Source: Clostridium aestuarii
GTDB taxonomy: Bacteria > Bacillota > Clostridia > Clostridiales > Clostridiaceae
Length of the DNA stretch: 64,000 bases
Reading direction: 5' to 3'
Assembly (NCBI RefSeq): GCF_026735135.1
Contig: NZ_JAPQER010000002.1
Coordinates: 248,001-312,000 of the forward strand
In this document: positions 28,298 to 37,154 of the stretch, one piece after another
Layout: every line of letters begins with the position of its first letter
Position numbering within the stretch: position 1 is the first letter of the stretch
Translations under genes and position numbers: made by a program
The notes under the pieces: generated by a model
What the model was told of the DNA's origin: nothing
The model's input: the letters and a program-made list of their open reading frames with translations, nothing else
Database searches by the model: none

Positions 28298-28354
28298 TAT
28301 TATATATAAAACAAACCAGCAGGTGGGTCTAATTTCAGTCCACCTGCTGGTTTG
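27952..28354. repeat. Direct repeat partner of 21778-22038
   Basis: The 3' part of the nuclease gene plus its terminator is present twice in direct orientation, bracketing the methyltransferase, unknown protein, GHKL and IS66 genes. The upstream copy has an internal gap of about 150 bases. Confidence 0.85.
28312..28354. terminator. Intrinsic terminator after the nuclease gene
   Basis: A perfect 15-base-pair stem (28312-28326 with 28340-28354). It also directly abuts the 3' end of the minus-strand fragment that follows. Confidence 0.85.
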
Positions 28355-28570
28355 TTAGTCCTCCAAATTAAATTTATATTTCAAAAGTTTAACAGATACA
28401 CACAGTTTACTAGAAATCTGTTCTATATTTAGCCCAGCATATTCAGCCTTATCAAGAGTATTTTCTATAAGCAGCTCTGCTGCAAACTTATCTGCTTGTA
28501 TCTCATATTTATTCTTAATCTGAAGTTTATTATCAATGAAAAATTGTAGTGACATATCGGTATGAAGCAA
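28355..28570 (-). pseudogene. C-terminal remnant of an ImmA/IrrE-type metalloprotease
   Basis: The 71-residue frame matches the end of ImmA/IrrE proteases: LHTDMSLQF, then YEIQADKFAAELLIE and a C-terminal helical domain. The zinc motif HExxH, which should lie just upstream of the first histidine, is absent because the sequence changes to an unrelated plus-strand fragment there. Intact members cleave phage-type repressors, so this is probably debris of an integrated element. Confidence 0.65.
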
Positions 28571-28673
28571 AGAATTCAGGAAGCAAAGCTGGATGATACC
28601 ATAAGAAAAAATAGAGCAGAAGAGATTGCAGATATTATAAAGAAACGGGAACTAGTAAAGAATTTTGAATTTT
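28563..28673 (+). pseudogene. Short C-terminal-like fragment, 36 codons
   Basis: A frame from ATG 28563 encodes a charged helical peptide (KQRIQEAKLDD...RKNRAEEIADIIKKRE) that looks like the tail of a larger protein, possibly an Rpn/PD-(D/E)XK transposase-like protein. It has no ribosome site and begins at the junction with the ImmA/IrrE remnant. Confidence 0.3.
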
Positions 28674-28731
28674 AATTATTTATAATATAGGATATAATAT
28701 AAATAAAATAGATATATTTGGAGGTGTTGTA

Positions 28732-28947
28732 ATGGATGAAAAAAAATTAGAATTTGCTATATTTTGTATTGAAAGTTTAGCGGAAAAACTAGAAATGAAT
28801 CCTGCAAAAATATATGAAATTATTAAAAATACAAATACTTTAGATGAGTATATTATCCCTTGTTATGAGCCATTACACTCTCAAAGCAAACGGTATATAG
28901 TAGAAGATTTAATAGAAGTATTAAAAGAAATGGGAGTATTAAGCTGA
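28732..28947 (+). CDS. DUF3791-like small protein, possible antitoxin
   Basis: A 71-residue protein with the DUF3791 pattern: EFAIFCIESLAEKLEM, LDEYIIPCYEPLH, then YIVEDLIEVLKEMG. Genes of this kind usually sit just before a DUF3990 gene (ADP-ribosyltransferase-like fold), and a DUF3990 remnant follows here, so a toxin-antitoxin-like pair is likely. The ribosome site GGAGGTG is strong. With its partner truncated, the gene may now be orphaned. Confidence 0.65.
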   Translation: MDEKKLEFAIFCIESLAEKLEMNPAKIYEIIKNTNTLDEYIIPCYEPLHSQSKRYIVEDLIEVLKEMGVLS

Positions 28948-28957
28948 AAGTAATATT

Positions 28958-29158
28958 TATTTAAAATATGACATGGTAGTAGGTGGAATAGCTGATGATA
29001 GGGTACATAATACGATAGAGCTTTATCAGGATAAATTAATAGAGAAAGATGGAGCATTAAAGAGATTAAAGTATTATAAATCTAATCAACAGATGTGTAT
29101 AATAAATCAAGAGATTATTGATAAATATTTAAGTTATGAAGGAAATAAGGAAGTGTAG
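28958..29158 (+). pseudogene. Truncated DUF3990 protein (C-terminal part)
   Basis: The frame gives YDMVVGGIADDRVHNTIELY and ...ALKRLKYYKSNQQMCIINQEIIDKYL, the C-terminal half of DUF3990 proteins, which belong to an ADP-ribosyltransferase-like clan. The N-terminal half is missing: only 11 bases separate it from the preceding stop, and the ATG at 28973 has no ribosome site. Confidence 0.6.
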
Positions 29159-29161
29159 AAT

Positions 29162-29404
29162 ATGTTAGCCAATAAAATATTATTACAATCTTTATATAAA
29201 AATATAATCTTAGAACTTTCAAAGAGAACTAATAAAGATTTAGAAGAAAGTATGAATTATTTTTATGAATCAGAGCTTTATCAATTGGTAAGCGAAGGTG
29301 TAGGAGATTTACATTGTAAAGGAGTTAAATATCTAACAGATGAATTAATGTTAGAGTATGGAATTATTAATCATAAGAGTTATCCAAAGGATTTAATTCA
29401 TTAA
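29162..29404 (+). CDS. Unknown 80-residue protein of the DUF3990 cassette
   Basis: A small helical protein (SELYQLVSEGVGDLHCKGVKYLTDELMLEYGI) starting four bases after the DUF3990 remnant, with a fair ribosome site (AAGGAAG). Spacing suggests it was translated with the toxin-like gene. I recognise no family with confidence; it resembles short partners found beside DUF3990 genes. Confidence 0.5.
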   Translation: MLANKILLQSLYKNIILELSKRTNKDLEESMNYFYESELYQLVSEGVGDLHCKGVKYLTDELMLEYGIINHKSYPKDLIH

Positions 29405-29459
29405 ATAACGGTATTTTCTATAGTACAAGTTAAGATATATGTTTGTTGCCTTATATTTT

Positions 29460-29493
29460 AGAGAGCTTTATATTATGTTGGCTCTCTTTTTAT
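29460..29493 (+). terminator. Intrinsic terminator of the DUF3791/DUF3990 cassette
   Basis: AGAGAGC pairs with GGCTCTCT over a 13-base loop and is followed by a T-run. Confidence 0.7.
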
Positions 29494-29544
29494 ATTTAAA
29501 TATTATTAGTAGAAATTAAATAAGATAGCAGGGAGTTGTATTTA

Positions 29545-30078
29545 ATGAAAGAGATTAAGGTTAAGGATGAAAAAATAATAATTAGAAAAGCAAATAAGGC
29601 TGATGCTAAAGCATTAATAGAGTATCTAAATGTTATTGGAGGAGAATCAGATTTTTTAACATTTGCAGCAGGAGAGTTTGGAAGAAATGTTTATGAGGAA
29701 GAAGAGTTTATTGAGAATGCATTGAAGAAGGAAAATGCTTTATTTATTATAGCAGAAATCCATGGTAAGGTAGTTGGAAATTTGAACTTTTCAGGAGGTC
29801 CAAGAGAAAGAAATGCTCATGTTGGTGAATTTGGAGTAAGTGTTCTTAAAGAATATTGGGGAAATGGTATAGGGGAAGAACTGATAAAGTATTTAATTAC
29901 TTGGAGCAAAGATTCAGGAATAATTAGAAAAATTAATTTAAGAGTAAGAACTGATAATGCACTAGGTATTAAATTATATAAGAAGCTTGGTTTTTTAGAA
30001 GAAGGAATAGTAAAAAGAGATTTTTTAATTAATGGTAAGTTCTATGATTCTTTATTGATGGGATTATTGATTGATTAA
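29545..30078 (+). CDS. GNAT family N-acetyltransferase
   Basis: A 177-residue acetyltransferase. The acetyl-CoA binding motif A is visible (VSVLKEYWGNGIGEELIKYL) followed by motif B (NALGIKLYKKLGFLEEG). GNAT enzymes of this size modify small molecules or protein N-termini; substrate is unknown. A TTG at 29536 extends the frame, but GGGAG lies nine bases before the ATG at 29545, which is preferred. It stands alone between the toxin-like cassette and a repeat-filled gap. Confidence 0.85.
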   Translation: MKEIKVKDEKIIIRKANKADAKALIEYLNVIGGESDFLTFAAGEFGRNVYEEEEFIENALKKENALFIIAEIHGKVVGNLNFSGGPRERNAHVGEFGVSVLKEYWGNGIGEELIKYLITWSKDSGIIRKINLRVRTDNALGIKLYKKLGFLEEGIVKRDFLINGKFYDSLLMGLLID

Positions 30079-30092
30079 AACACCTTACTTAA

Positions 30093-30182
30093 AAAAACTG
30101 TTGTGAAAAATTAAAATTTTAAGCTATACATTTAAAGGGAGTCGGCACTAATTAAATGGTGTATACAATATATAGTGCAAAA
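30093..30182. repeat. Dispersed repeat A, copy 1
   Basis: About 90 bases matching 40460-40550, with a fully shared core around GGAGTCGGCACTAATTAAAT. It has no coding frame and its nature is unknown. It opens a 385-base gene-free gap (30079-30463). Confidence 0.8.
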
Positions 30183-30243
30183 TAAAGATTTATATATCAC
30201 TGATTGTATGTGTTTCCTTTAAAGCTAATAGTTTGTCCCAAGG

Positions 30244-30267
30244 CATGTGGAGAGCGTAGTAAAAATA
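30244..30267 (+). other. RlmCD-tail-like fragment, possible old attachment site
   Basis: In frame the bases read HVESVVKI, the conserved end of RlmCD-type methyltransferases (compare SHIECVVKL at the intact gene's end). Nothing upstream continues the protein. It may be a footprint of an element that used the rlmCD 3' end. Short match, so tentative. Confidence 0.4.
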
Positions 30268-30463
30268 GCGGAAATTATGTTGAAAAAGACCTAAAAAGGA
30301 GTAGAGAAATAAGAATTGCTATATGATATGGTACGTGGAAACACGTTAGAGAAAGAGCTAGACATTCTTGAAATAGAGTGAAAATTTAGTATTGATAGCG
30401 GTTATTAAACAGATAGTCTAAGCAATTTTGCATGTGCCTAATTTTTAAATAGTAGGTGAAGAT

Positions 30464-31210
30464 ATGAATTACATAATATATGATTTAGAATTTAATCAAA
30501 AAAGTTCAGATATTAAAGAAATTAAAACTAATAAAAATTCCAACTTACCATTTGAAATTATTCAAATAGGTGCCTTAAAACTTAATGAAAACTTTGAAAC
30601 ACTTTCTACATTTAATGCTCTAATTAAACCAACATTATATAATACTGTTCACCCTTATGTGGAAAGATTAACTAAAATAACCGATGATAAAATCAAATCA
30701 TGCAAATTATTTCCAGATGTCTATAATGATTTTATAGAATTTATTGGTGATGATGAAATAATATTGTGTGTTTGGGGAACAGTTGATATAAAAGAACTTT
30801 TACGAAATATACGGTTCCATAATCTGTCCACTTCACTAATTTCTAAATATTACATTGATATTCAGCAATATGCTTCAAAATATCTTAATGCTCCAAAAAG
30901 AACTAAAATTGGTTTAAAAAATGCAGTTGAACTTTTAAATATATCAATTAATAATGGTGAATTTCACGATGCTTTTAACGATGCCTATTATACTACAGAA
31001 GTTTTTAAAAAAATTTATGATAATAATATAAAACCAAAGTTATATACCCATACCCCAAATAAAAGAGTGTCACAACCTAAGGAAAAAATTGATATGGACT
31101 CTTTAATAACTCAATTTGAAAAGATGTATAATAGAGAAATGTCTGATGAGGAAAAATCCATAATAAAAACTGCCTATATGATGGGACGAACTAAACAATT
31201 TATACTTTGA
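30464..31210 (+). CDS. DEDDh-type 3'-5' exonuclease
   Basis: A 248-residue RNase T/DnaQ-fold exonuclease. Exo I is YDLEFN (D7, E9), Exo II is around VWGTVDIKEL, and Exo III is FHDAFNDA, with histidine before the aspartates, making it the DEDDh class. The C-terminal 50 residues are helical and charged. It resembles stand-alone KapD-like exonucleases. AGGTGAAG precedes the ATG. Whether it acts on RNA or DNA is not evident. Confidence 0.8.
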   Translation: MNYIIYDLEFNQKSSDIKEIKTNKNSNLPFEIIQIGALKLNENFETLSTFNALIKPTLYNTVHPYVERLTKITDDKIKSCKLFPDVYNDFIEFIGDDEIILCVWGTVDIKELLRNIRFHNLSTSLISKYYIDIQQYASKYLNAPKRTKIGLKNAVELLNISINNGEFHDAFNDAYYTTEVFKKIYDNNIKPKLYTHTPNKRVSQPKEKIDMDSLITQFEKMYNREMSDEEKSIIKTAYMMGRTKQFIL

Positions 31211-31288
31211 TTAATTCACATTCCTTATAATTCTCCTTGCGTTATCCTATTGCTAGATGTCTTTATAAAATTAAAGTTCTTTATAAAA

Positions 31289-31318
31289 TCCACTAAAATT
31301 GTTTAGTGGATTTTTTTA
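31289..31318 (+). terminator. Intrinsic terminator after the exonuclease gene
   Basis: An eleven-base-pair stem (AATCCACTAAA with TTTAGTGGATT), a four-base loop and a long T-run. Confidence 0.9.
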
Positions 31319-31352
31319 TATACTACCTAAAATATATTTGGTGGTGATACTA

Positions 31353-31421
31353 GTGAAAATTGATAGATTGTTTCAAATCGTATATATTATTAGATAAAAA
31401 ACAGATAATAGCAAAGTAATG
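31353..31421 (+). pseudogene. N-terminal stub of a WYL/DeoR-type regulator
   Basis: After a good ribosome site (GGTGGTGA), a GTG-started frame reads VKIDRLFQIVYILLDKKQIIAK and stops. This is the beginning of HTH-WYL regulators, cut off before the recognition helix. The following 160 bases contain no matching continuation. Confidence 0.65.
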
Positions 31422-31582
31422 GAGATGATCCTTTTTATGCAAAATATCGATGGAAAGAACTATTCTTATTGTAGTATTTATAATACAATAATGGACTATT
31501 GATTATTTGGCTTATATAATTAAGACATATAATGGATATATCTAAAATCCTAAATATTTGTATTTAGATGGGAATGATAAAA

Positions 31583-32548
31583 ATGTGTAAAAATCAATGG
31601 TTTGAAGAAAAGTCTAAATTAATAGAAGAAAATAAGGACTATTTTATATATCGATATTCGTGTAATGGAAGTGGAATATTAACTGTATATAAGATATTTG
31701 ACGGAATTGAGATTGTATTTATGAATTTCAATACATACGATACCTTTATACCAGATACGCCTCATAAAGACATTATAGAAATTTCGTGGTGTAAAAAAGG
31801 AAGGGTTGAGTGTGAATTTACAAATCAATCTATTTCCTATTTACAAGAAGGAGATTTTGGAATAAACGGAAGCGATTATGTGCCAGTATCTTATCAGTTC
31901 CCTTTGGGAATTTATGAAGCAGTATCTTTAGTTGTAAATCAAAGAGAATGTTCTGATGAAGTGAGAAAGCTTATGAAGACATTTTCTATTGATATTGATT
32001 CATTATTTTGTCATTTGGATTTAAAAAGGGCTTGGTATATAAGTAGAGATGATAAAAAATTGAAGCATTTATTTAATGAAATTTATGTAGCAAAAAAGAA
32101 AGAAAGTAACGAATATTTTGCAATTAAAAGCATTGAATTGTTATACCATATTCGTTCTTTATCTGAATTTACAGGAAAGAAGATTACTTATTATAAGAAA
32201 GAGCAAATAAAAAAAGTAAAAAAAATCAGAGACTATTTAGTAAACTCCTTGGATGAAAAAATTAGCATAGAACAGTGTGCAGTTGATAATGGAATAGGGA
32301 TAACAACATTTCGGAGTATTTTTTTGCAGATTTATGGAGATATACCAACAGTGTATTTGAAAAAATATAAAATGGCTGTAGCAACAAAGTTTTTGTTGGA
32401 CAAGTCATTATCTATTATGAACATTGCACTTCAACTTGGGTATTCCAATCCAAGTAAGTTTTCAGCTGCATTTAAAAAGGAATATGGAATGCTTCCAAAG
32501 GATTATAAGAAAAAAAATGAGGATTCGGGCTATTTTGAAGAAAAATAA
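31583..32548 (+). CDS. AraC family transcriptional regulator
   Basis: A 321-residue activator with a divergent N-terminal ligand domain (residues 1-200) and a C-terminal double helix-turn-helix (about 210-310) carrying the family pattern SIMNIALQLGYSNPSKFSAAFKKEYGMLPKDYKKK. ATGs at 31568 and 31574 are also possible; only 31583 has a ribosome-site-like GGGA at suitable distance. It precedes an ECF/ABC transporter operon in the same orientation, like YbtA beside the yersiniabactin import genes, and probably activates that operon. Confidence 0.85.
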   Translation: MCKNQWFEEKSKLIEENKDYFIYRYSCNGSGILTVYKIFDGIEIVFMNFNTYDTFIPDTPHKDIIEISWCKKGRVECEFTNQSISYLQEGDFGINGSDYVPVSYQFPLGIYEAVSLVVNQRECSDEVRKLMKTFSIDIDSLFCHLDLKRAWYISRDDKKLKHLFNEIYVAKKKESNEYFAIKSIELLYHIRSLSEFTGKKITYYKKEQIKKVKKIRDYLVNSLDEKISIEQCAVDNGIGITTFRSIFLQIYGDIPTVYLKKYKMAVATKFLLDKSLSIMNIALQLGYSNPSKFSAAFKKEYGMLPKDYKKKNEDSGYFEEK

Positions 32549-32567
32549 AATGCTATGGAGGAGAAAT

Positions 32568-32586
32568 GATAATGAATTTCATTTAC
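32568..32586. promoter_or_regulatory. Fur-box-like site before the transporter operon
   Basis: Nineteen bases starting GATAATGA agree with the Fur consensus at 14 of 19 positions and contain AATGAA-T-TTCATT, a near-perfect dyad. A second dyad, ATAGTTA/TAACTAT, lies at 32595-32616 and could be the AraC operator. Iron control is therefore plausible. Confidence 0.5.
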
Positions 32587-32645
32587 TATATTATATAGTT
32601 AGTTATAGATAACTATTTTAGAATAATTATTCAGGAGGGAAAAAA

Positions 32646-33254
32646 ATGAGCGGTAATACAACAAATTTTGAGATTAAGGATATTGTAACAGTAGCAGTAA
32701 TGATGGTTTTATTTTTTATTGTTTCAATGGCAATAGGTATGGGAACCGTAACGGTACCAATTCTATATTTATATGGAACTGCAGGAATTGAAATGTTTAT
32801 TGGAGCAATATTTTATTTGGTTTGTGCAAACAGAATTAATAAGCATGGGTTAATTTTTATTTGGTCAACTGTTTATGGATTAATTAATGCAGCTATGGGT
32901 TATACATTTATGTTGCCTTATTTCATAGTTGTTGGAATTTTAGCTGAGTTATCAATGATAGGTAAAGATGCATACAGAAATCCAATAAGAAACATGATTT
33001 GTTGGTGCATTTATGGTATCGGAATGGTTTTAGGTATAGGAGTTCCTATATATGTAGCTTGGGAAAGTTATGAAAAGATGGCGTTAAATGGAGGATTCGC
33101 TGATGCGACTTTGATGATACAGTATGAGATGGTAACCAGGCCAGAATTAATGTTAATTGGAGTTGTCATAACAATAACTCTTTCAGCTTTAGGAGTTTTA
33201 TTTGGACAGAAATTATTAAAAAAACATTTTAAAAAAGCAGGGATAGTAGGCTGA
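32646..33254 (+). CDS. MptD-like ECF transporter S component
   Basis: A 202-residue protein with about five to six hydrophobic segments, matching substrate-binding (S) components of energy-coupling factor transporters of the MptD/Trep_Strep type (MGMGTVTVPILYLYGTAGIEMFIG). The ribosome site GGAGGG is strong. It starts an operon with EcfT and a double EcfA, which would form the energising module. The substrate is unknown; the downstream genes suggest an iron chelate. Confidence 0.75.
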   Translation: MSGNTTNFEIKDIVTVAVMMVLFFIVSMAIGMGTVTVPILYLYGTAGIEMFIGAIFYLVCANRINKHGLIFIWSTVYGLINAAMGYTFMLPYFIVVGILAELSMIGKDAYRNPIRNMICWCIYGIGMVLGIGVPIYVAWESYEKMALNGGFADATLMIQYEMVTRPELMLIGVVITITLSALGVLFGQKLLKKHFKKAGIVG

Positions 33255-33258
33255 TACA

Positions 33259-33951
33259 ATGTATGAGAAAAAGAATAATATAAACAGATTAAATGGATTG
33301 ACCGGATTAATCTTAACAGCTTTCGCATGTATAGTAACGATATTTTCTCAGAATATCGTTACTCATGTTCTATTTGTCTTATGGCTGTTTATATTGCTAA
33401 TATATTTTGGCTTAGTAAGACAGAGCATCATATATTTAACTGTATATTTATTAACGATATTTTGGCTTACGAGGTTAGTACCATTAGGGATTAAATTTCC
33501 TTCACCAATGTTATTTGGAATGATATATAAGTTTATTGTTCCAATTATGGCAGCTTATCTGACATCAAAAATACCATCAGGAAAAGTTATAGCAGTTTTT
33601 CAAAAGTTACCTATACCAAAAAATATCATACTAATATTAATTGTTATGATAAGATTTGCGCCAACGGTTACAGGAGAATTAAAAGCAATTAAAGAAGCAA
33701 TGAAAGTAAGAGGTTTTATTGGTGATTTTAGAAAAATAATGTTTCATCCGTTAAAAACACTTGAATATGCAGTTGTACCGATTATATTCAGAGCGATTAA
33801 AGTAGGAGACGAGCTTGCAGCGGCATCTATCGTGAGAGGTGTAGATAATCCTTGCAGAAAAGAAAGCTATTATTCAAATAGATTGGGTTATGTTGATTAT
33901 ATGATTCTAGCAATAAGTTTGTTAATGGGAATTATGGCAATAGGTTACTAA
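33259..33951 (+). CDS. ECF transporter transmembrane component EcfT
   Basis: A 230-residue membrane protein with about five hydrophobic segments. It shows the two short EcfT coupling motifs that contact the ATPases (AMKVRGF near residue 150 and SIVRGVD near 195). It starts four bases after the S component's stop codon and ends just before the ATPase gene, consistent with translation as one unit. Confidence 0.85.
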   Translation: MYEKKNNINRLNGLTGLILTAFACIVTIFSQNIVTHVLFVLWLFILLIYFGLVRQSIIYLTVYLLTIFWLTRLVPLGIKFPSPMLFGMIYKFIVPIMAAYLTSKIPSGKVIAVFQKLPIPKNIILILIVMIRFAPTVTGELKAIKEAMKVRGFIGDFRKIMFHPLKTLEYAVVPIIFRAIKVGDELAAASIVRGVDNPCRKESYYSNRLGYVDYMILAISLLMGIMAIGY

Positions 33952-33962
33952 TGGAGGCGTAT

Positions 33963-35432
33963 ATGGAAAATAAAATAAGCATAAAAAATGTGACCTTTTC
34001 TTATCAGGGAACAGTTAATCAACTTAAGAAAATAGACTTTGACGTAAAAAAAGGAGAATGTGTTGTACTAATTGGTAAATCCGGTTGTGGAAAAAGTTCA
34101 TTAACTAGAACCATTAACGGATTAATTCCTAGTTTTTATCAAGGAGATTTACATGGAAATATATTCATTGGTAATAGAAAAGTTAACGATTTATCTTCTT
34201 GGGAGGTTGGAAGATTGACAGGGAATGTTTTTCAAGATCCAAGAAGTCAGTTTTTTGCCAACGAAGTTGGAGGTGAAGTAGCCTTTGGCTGTGAGAATTT
34301 AGGGTTATCACATGATGAAATTGTTGATAGAGTAAATAAATCAGCAAAAGATCTACAAATTCAAGATATTTTAGAGGAAAGTATATATACACTTTCATAT
34401 GGAATGAGGCAAAAGGTTGCAATCGCATCTGCAAAAGCAGTTGACCCTGATATCTATATTTTAGATGAGCCGTCAGCTAATTTAGATATTCAATCAACAA
34501 AATTGCTTGGAGAAATGATTGAATATTTAAAAAAGTTAGACAAAACTATTATAATTGTAGAACATAGATTATATTATCTAAACGGGATAGCTGACACCTA
34601 TGTTTTGATGAATGAAGGAAGAATTGTAAAGAAGTTTTCACAAAATGAAATTAATAATATGGGAACTTTAGAATTGAAGAATATGGGTTTAAGAGCCATT
34701 GATTTAAAAAGTATAGAATTACCTAAAAAAGAAGTAAGTAATATTAAAACCGTGAGTTTTCGAGTGTCAAATATTACTAAGAATATAGGAAAAAAACAAA
34801 TTTTAAAAGATATAAATTTCAGTTTTGATACAAATGAAATTATTGCTTTAGTTGGAAAGAATGGAGCTGGAAAAAGTACATTAGGCAAGATAGTTGCTGG
34901 AATTGTAAAAGAATCAAATGGAAATATTATTTTATCAGAAAAGAGTTTAAAACCAAAGCAGAGGATTAGTGAGATATGGTATATACCTCAAGATTTAGAC
35001 AGTCAGTTATTTGGAGAAGATTTGTTGGATGAATTAATGACTGGGTTAAAGGTAGATGAGAACTTAAAATATAAAGCACAAAAAATTTTGCTTGAATTAG
35101 ATCTTCAAAGATATAAAGACAGGCATCCATCAACATTGTCAGGAGGACAAAAACAAAGACTTGCTTTAGGTGTTGCTATTATGCATGGAGCTAAAGTTAT
35201 AGTTTTAGATGAACCAACTTCGGGGCTTGATGGAAGTAATATGATGAGAGTAAGTAAAGTTATCAGAAACATGAATAAAAGTGGTACAAAATTTTTAATA
35301 ATATCACATGATGCAGAGTTTATACTTAATGCATGTGACAGAATAATAAAATTGGATGAGGGCAAGGTTGTGGAAGACTACTATTTAAATTTGTCTTCTA
35401 CATTATTATTGCTTCAATCAATGGGATATTGA
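33963..35432 (+). CDS. ECF transporter ATPase with two ABC domains
   Basis: A 489-residue fusion of two ABC ATPase domains. The first has Walker A GKSGCGKSS, signature LSYGMRQK (altered from LSGGQ) and Walker B DIYILDEP; the second has GKNGAGKST, canonical LSGGQKQR and VIVLDEP. The asymmetric signature suggests unequal ATP sites. An ATG at 33951 overlaps the EcfT stop, but GGAGG lies inside that segment and is spaced for the ATG at 33963. Confidence 0.88.
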   Translation: MENKISIKNVTFSYQGTVNQLKKIDFDVKKGECVVLIGKSGCGKSSLTRTINGLIPSFYQGDLHGNIFIGNRKVNDLSSWEVGRLTGNVFQDPRSQFFANEVGGEVAFGCENLGLSHDEIVDRVNKSAKDLQIQDILEESIYTLSYGMRQKVAIASAKAVDPDIYILDEPSANLDIQSTKLLGEMIEYLKKLDKTIIIVEHRLYYLNGIADTYVLMNEGRIVKKFSQNEINNMGTLELKNMGLRAIDLKSIELPKKEVSNIKTVSFRVSNITKNIGKKQILKDINFSFDTNEIIALVGKNGAGKSTLGKIVAGIVKESNGNIILSEKSLKPKQRISEIWYIPQDLDSQLFGEDLLDELMTGLKVDENLKYKAQKILLELDLQRYKDRHPSTLSGGQKQRLALGVAIMHGAKVIVLDEPTSGLDGSNMMRVSKVIRNMNKSGTKFLIISHDAEFILNACDRIIKLDEGKVVEDYYLNLSSTLLLLQSMGY

Positions 35433-35441
35433 GGTGAAAAA

Positions 35442-37154
35442 ATGAATTATTTAAAAGATAATATAGGGAAAATTATATTTTCTGTAATAGTAGCAATTTT
35501 GGGTGTAGCTTGTAATGTATTACCTTATTTTGCAATTGCTAAAATAGTTACACTGTTAATCAGTGGAAGAAACAATATTAATAGTTTCATGCCATTATTT
35601 TTTATGGCTCTTGGTGGTTTTGTTGGTGGAGTTGTATTTCATGAAATTTCAACACTTTCATCACATAATCTTGCATTTCGAATTATTGAAAATACAAGAA
35701 AAGAACTGGTGAAAAAATTAAATCGTTTATCTATGGGAACGATAGAGGGAAAAAGCAGTGGGCAATGGACACAATTTATGGTTGAGATCTTAGATAAAAT
35801 GGAAAAACCTATTGCCCATGTAATACCAGAGGTTATTGCAAATTTACTTATTCCTATTGTATTAGTAGTTTGCATTTTCATAATGGATTGGCGAATTGGA
35901 CTTGCAAATTTAGCAACTCTTCCTTTGGGAATTTTATTTTCAATGCTGACTATGAGTGGATACGAGAAAAAATCAAAAAAATACATCGAAGCATCAAAAA
36001 AGATGAATGCTACAGTAGTGGAATATATCAAAGGAATTAAAGTTATTAAAGCATTTAATCAATCAGCTTCTTCCTATGAAAAATTTCAAAAATCTGTTTC
36101 TAATAACAGAAGTTCAATGCTAGATTGGTATTTAAGTGCTTGTTTTTATATGGTGGCAGCGATGGAAATCTTACCTTCTACGCTATTGCTTGTATTACCT
36201 GTTTCTTTGTTCTTGTTTATGAAAGGGAGTATAGAAGTTGGACCTTTGGTAATGTGTGTTTTGCTTTCCTATGCATCTTATAAACCATTGATTAAAGCCA
36301 TGACTTACATGGATACCATGGCAAATATCCGTGTTATATTTGGTGAAATCAAAGTTATTATGGAGCTTCCTAAATTACAAAGACCTAGTGAGAATAAATG
36401 TGTGAGTGGATCAACTGTAGAATTCAAAGACGTAAACTTTGGTTATAATGAAAACAGAGTATTTGATGGATTGAATTTTCATGCCAATGAGGGCCAATTA
36501 ACAGCTATTGTGGGTCCTTCTGGTAGTGGAAAGTCTACCATTGCCAAATTATTGGCAGGTTTTTGGAATGTTCAGTCTGGTGAAATACGAATTGGCAACA
36601 TTCCTATTAAAGAAATGCCGTTGAATCAAAATATGGAATTAGTGACTTATGTATCCCAAGAAAATTTTTTATTTAATAAAAGTATTTTTGAAAATATGAG
36701 AATGGCTAAGCCGGATGCTAGTTTAAAAGAAGTTCAGGATGCTTGTAGAAAAGCAAGTTGTCACGAATTTATTATGAGTTTGTCAAAAGGCTATGAAACC
36801 ATTGCAGGAGAGGCAGGTAATAGTTTTTCAGGCGGAGAGAGACAGCGAATTACTATTGCAAGAGCCCTTCTAAAAGATAGCTCAATAGTGATATTGGATG
36901 AAGCAACCGCTTATTCAGATCCTGAAAATGAAGCGTTGATTCAGAAGTCGATTAATGCCTTGGTTAAAAATAAGACGGTGATTATGATTGCACACAGACT
37001 TTCAACCATTGTAGGTGCTGACCAGATTATTGTGTTGAATCATGGAAAAGTAGAAAATTGTGGGAAGCATTTAGAACTATTAAATTCATGTCCTTTATAC
37101 CAATCTATGTGGAATTCCCATATCAATGCAAAAGATGGAATGGAGGGAATGTAA
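35442..37154 (+). CDS. Half-size ABC transporter (permease-ATPase), IrtA/YbtP-like
   Basis: A 570-residue half transporter: six hydrophobic segments in residues 1-310, then an ATPase domain with Walker A GPSGSGKST, signature FSGGERQR and Walker B SIVILDEA. It pairs with the next gene, one base apart, as a heterodimer. Exporter-fold pairs next to AraC regulators and ECF modules occur in siderophore import loci (yersiniabactin YbtPQ, equibactin); the direction of transport is inferred from that context only. Confidence 0.82.
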   Translation: MNYLKDNIGKIIFSVIVAILGVACNVLPYFAIAKIVTLLISGRNNINSFMPLFFMALGGFVGGVVFHEISTLSSHNLAFRIIENTRKELVKKLNRLSMGTIEGKSSGQWTQFMVEILDKMEKPIAHVIPEVIANLLIPIVLVVCIFIMDWRIGLANLATLPLGILFSMLTMSGYEKKSKKYIEASKKMNATVVEYIKGIKVIKAFNQSASSYEKFQKSVSNNRSSMLDWYLSACFYMVAAMEILPSTLLLVLPVSLFLFMKGSIEVGPLVMCVLLSYASYKPLIKAMTYMDTMANIRVIFGEIKVIMELPKLQRPSENKCVSGSTVEFKDVNFGYNENRVFDGLNFHANEGQLTAIVGPSGSGKSTIAKLLAGFWNVQSGEIRIGNIPIKEMPLNQNMELVTYVSQENFLFNKSIFENMRMAKPDASLKEVQDACRKASCHEFIMSLSKGYETIAGEAGNSFSGGERQRITIARALLKDSSIVILDEATAYSDPENEALIQKSINALVKNKTVIMIAHRLSTIVGADQIIVLNHGKVENCGKHLELLNSCPLYQSMWNSHINAKDGMEGM

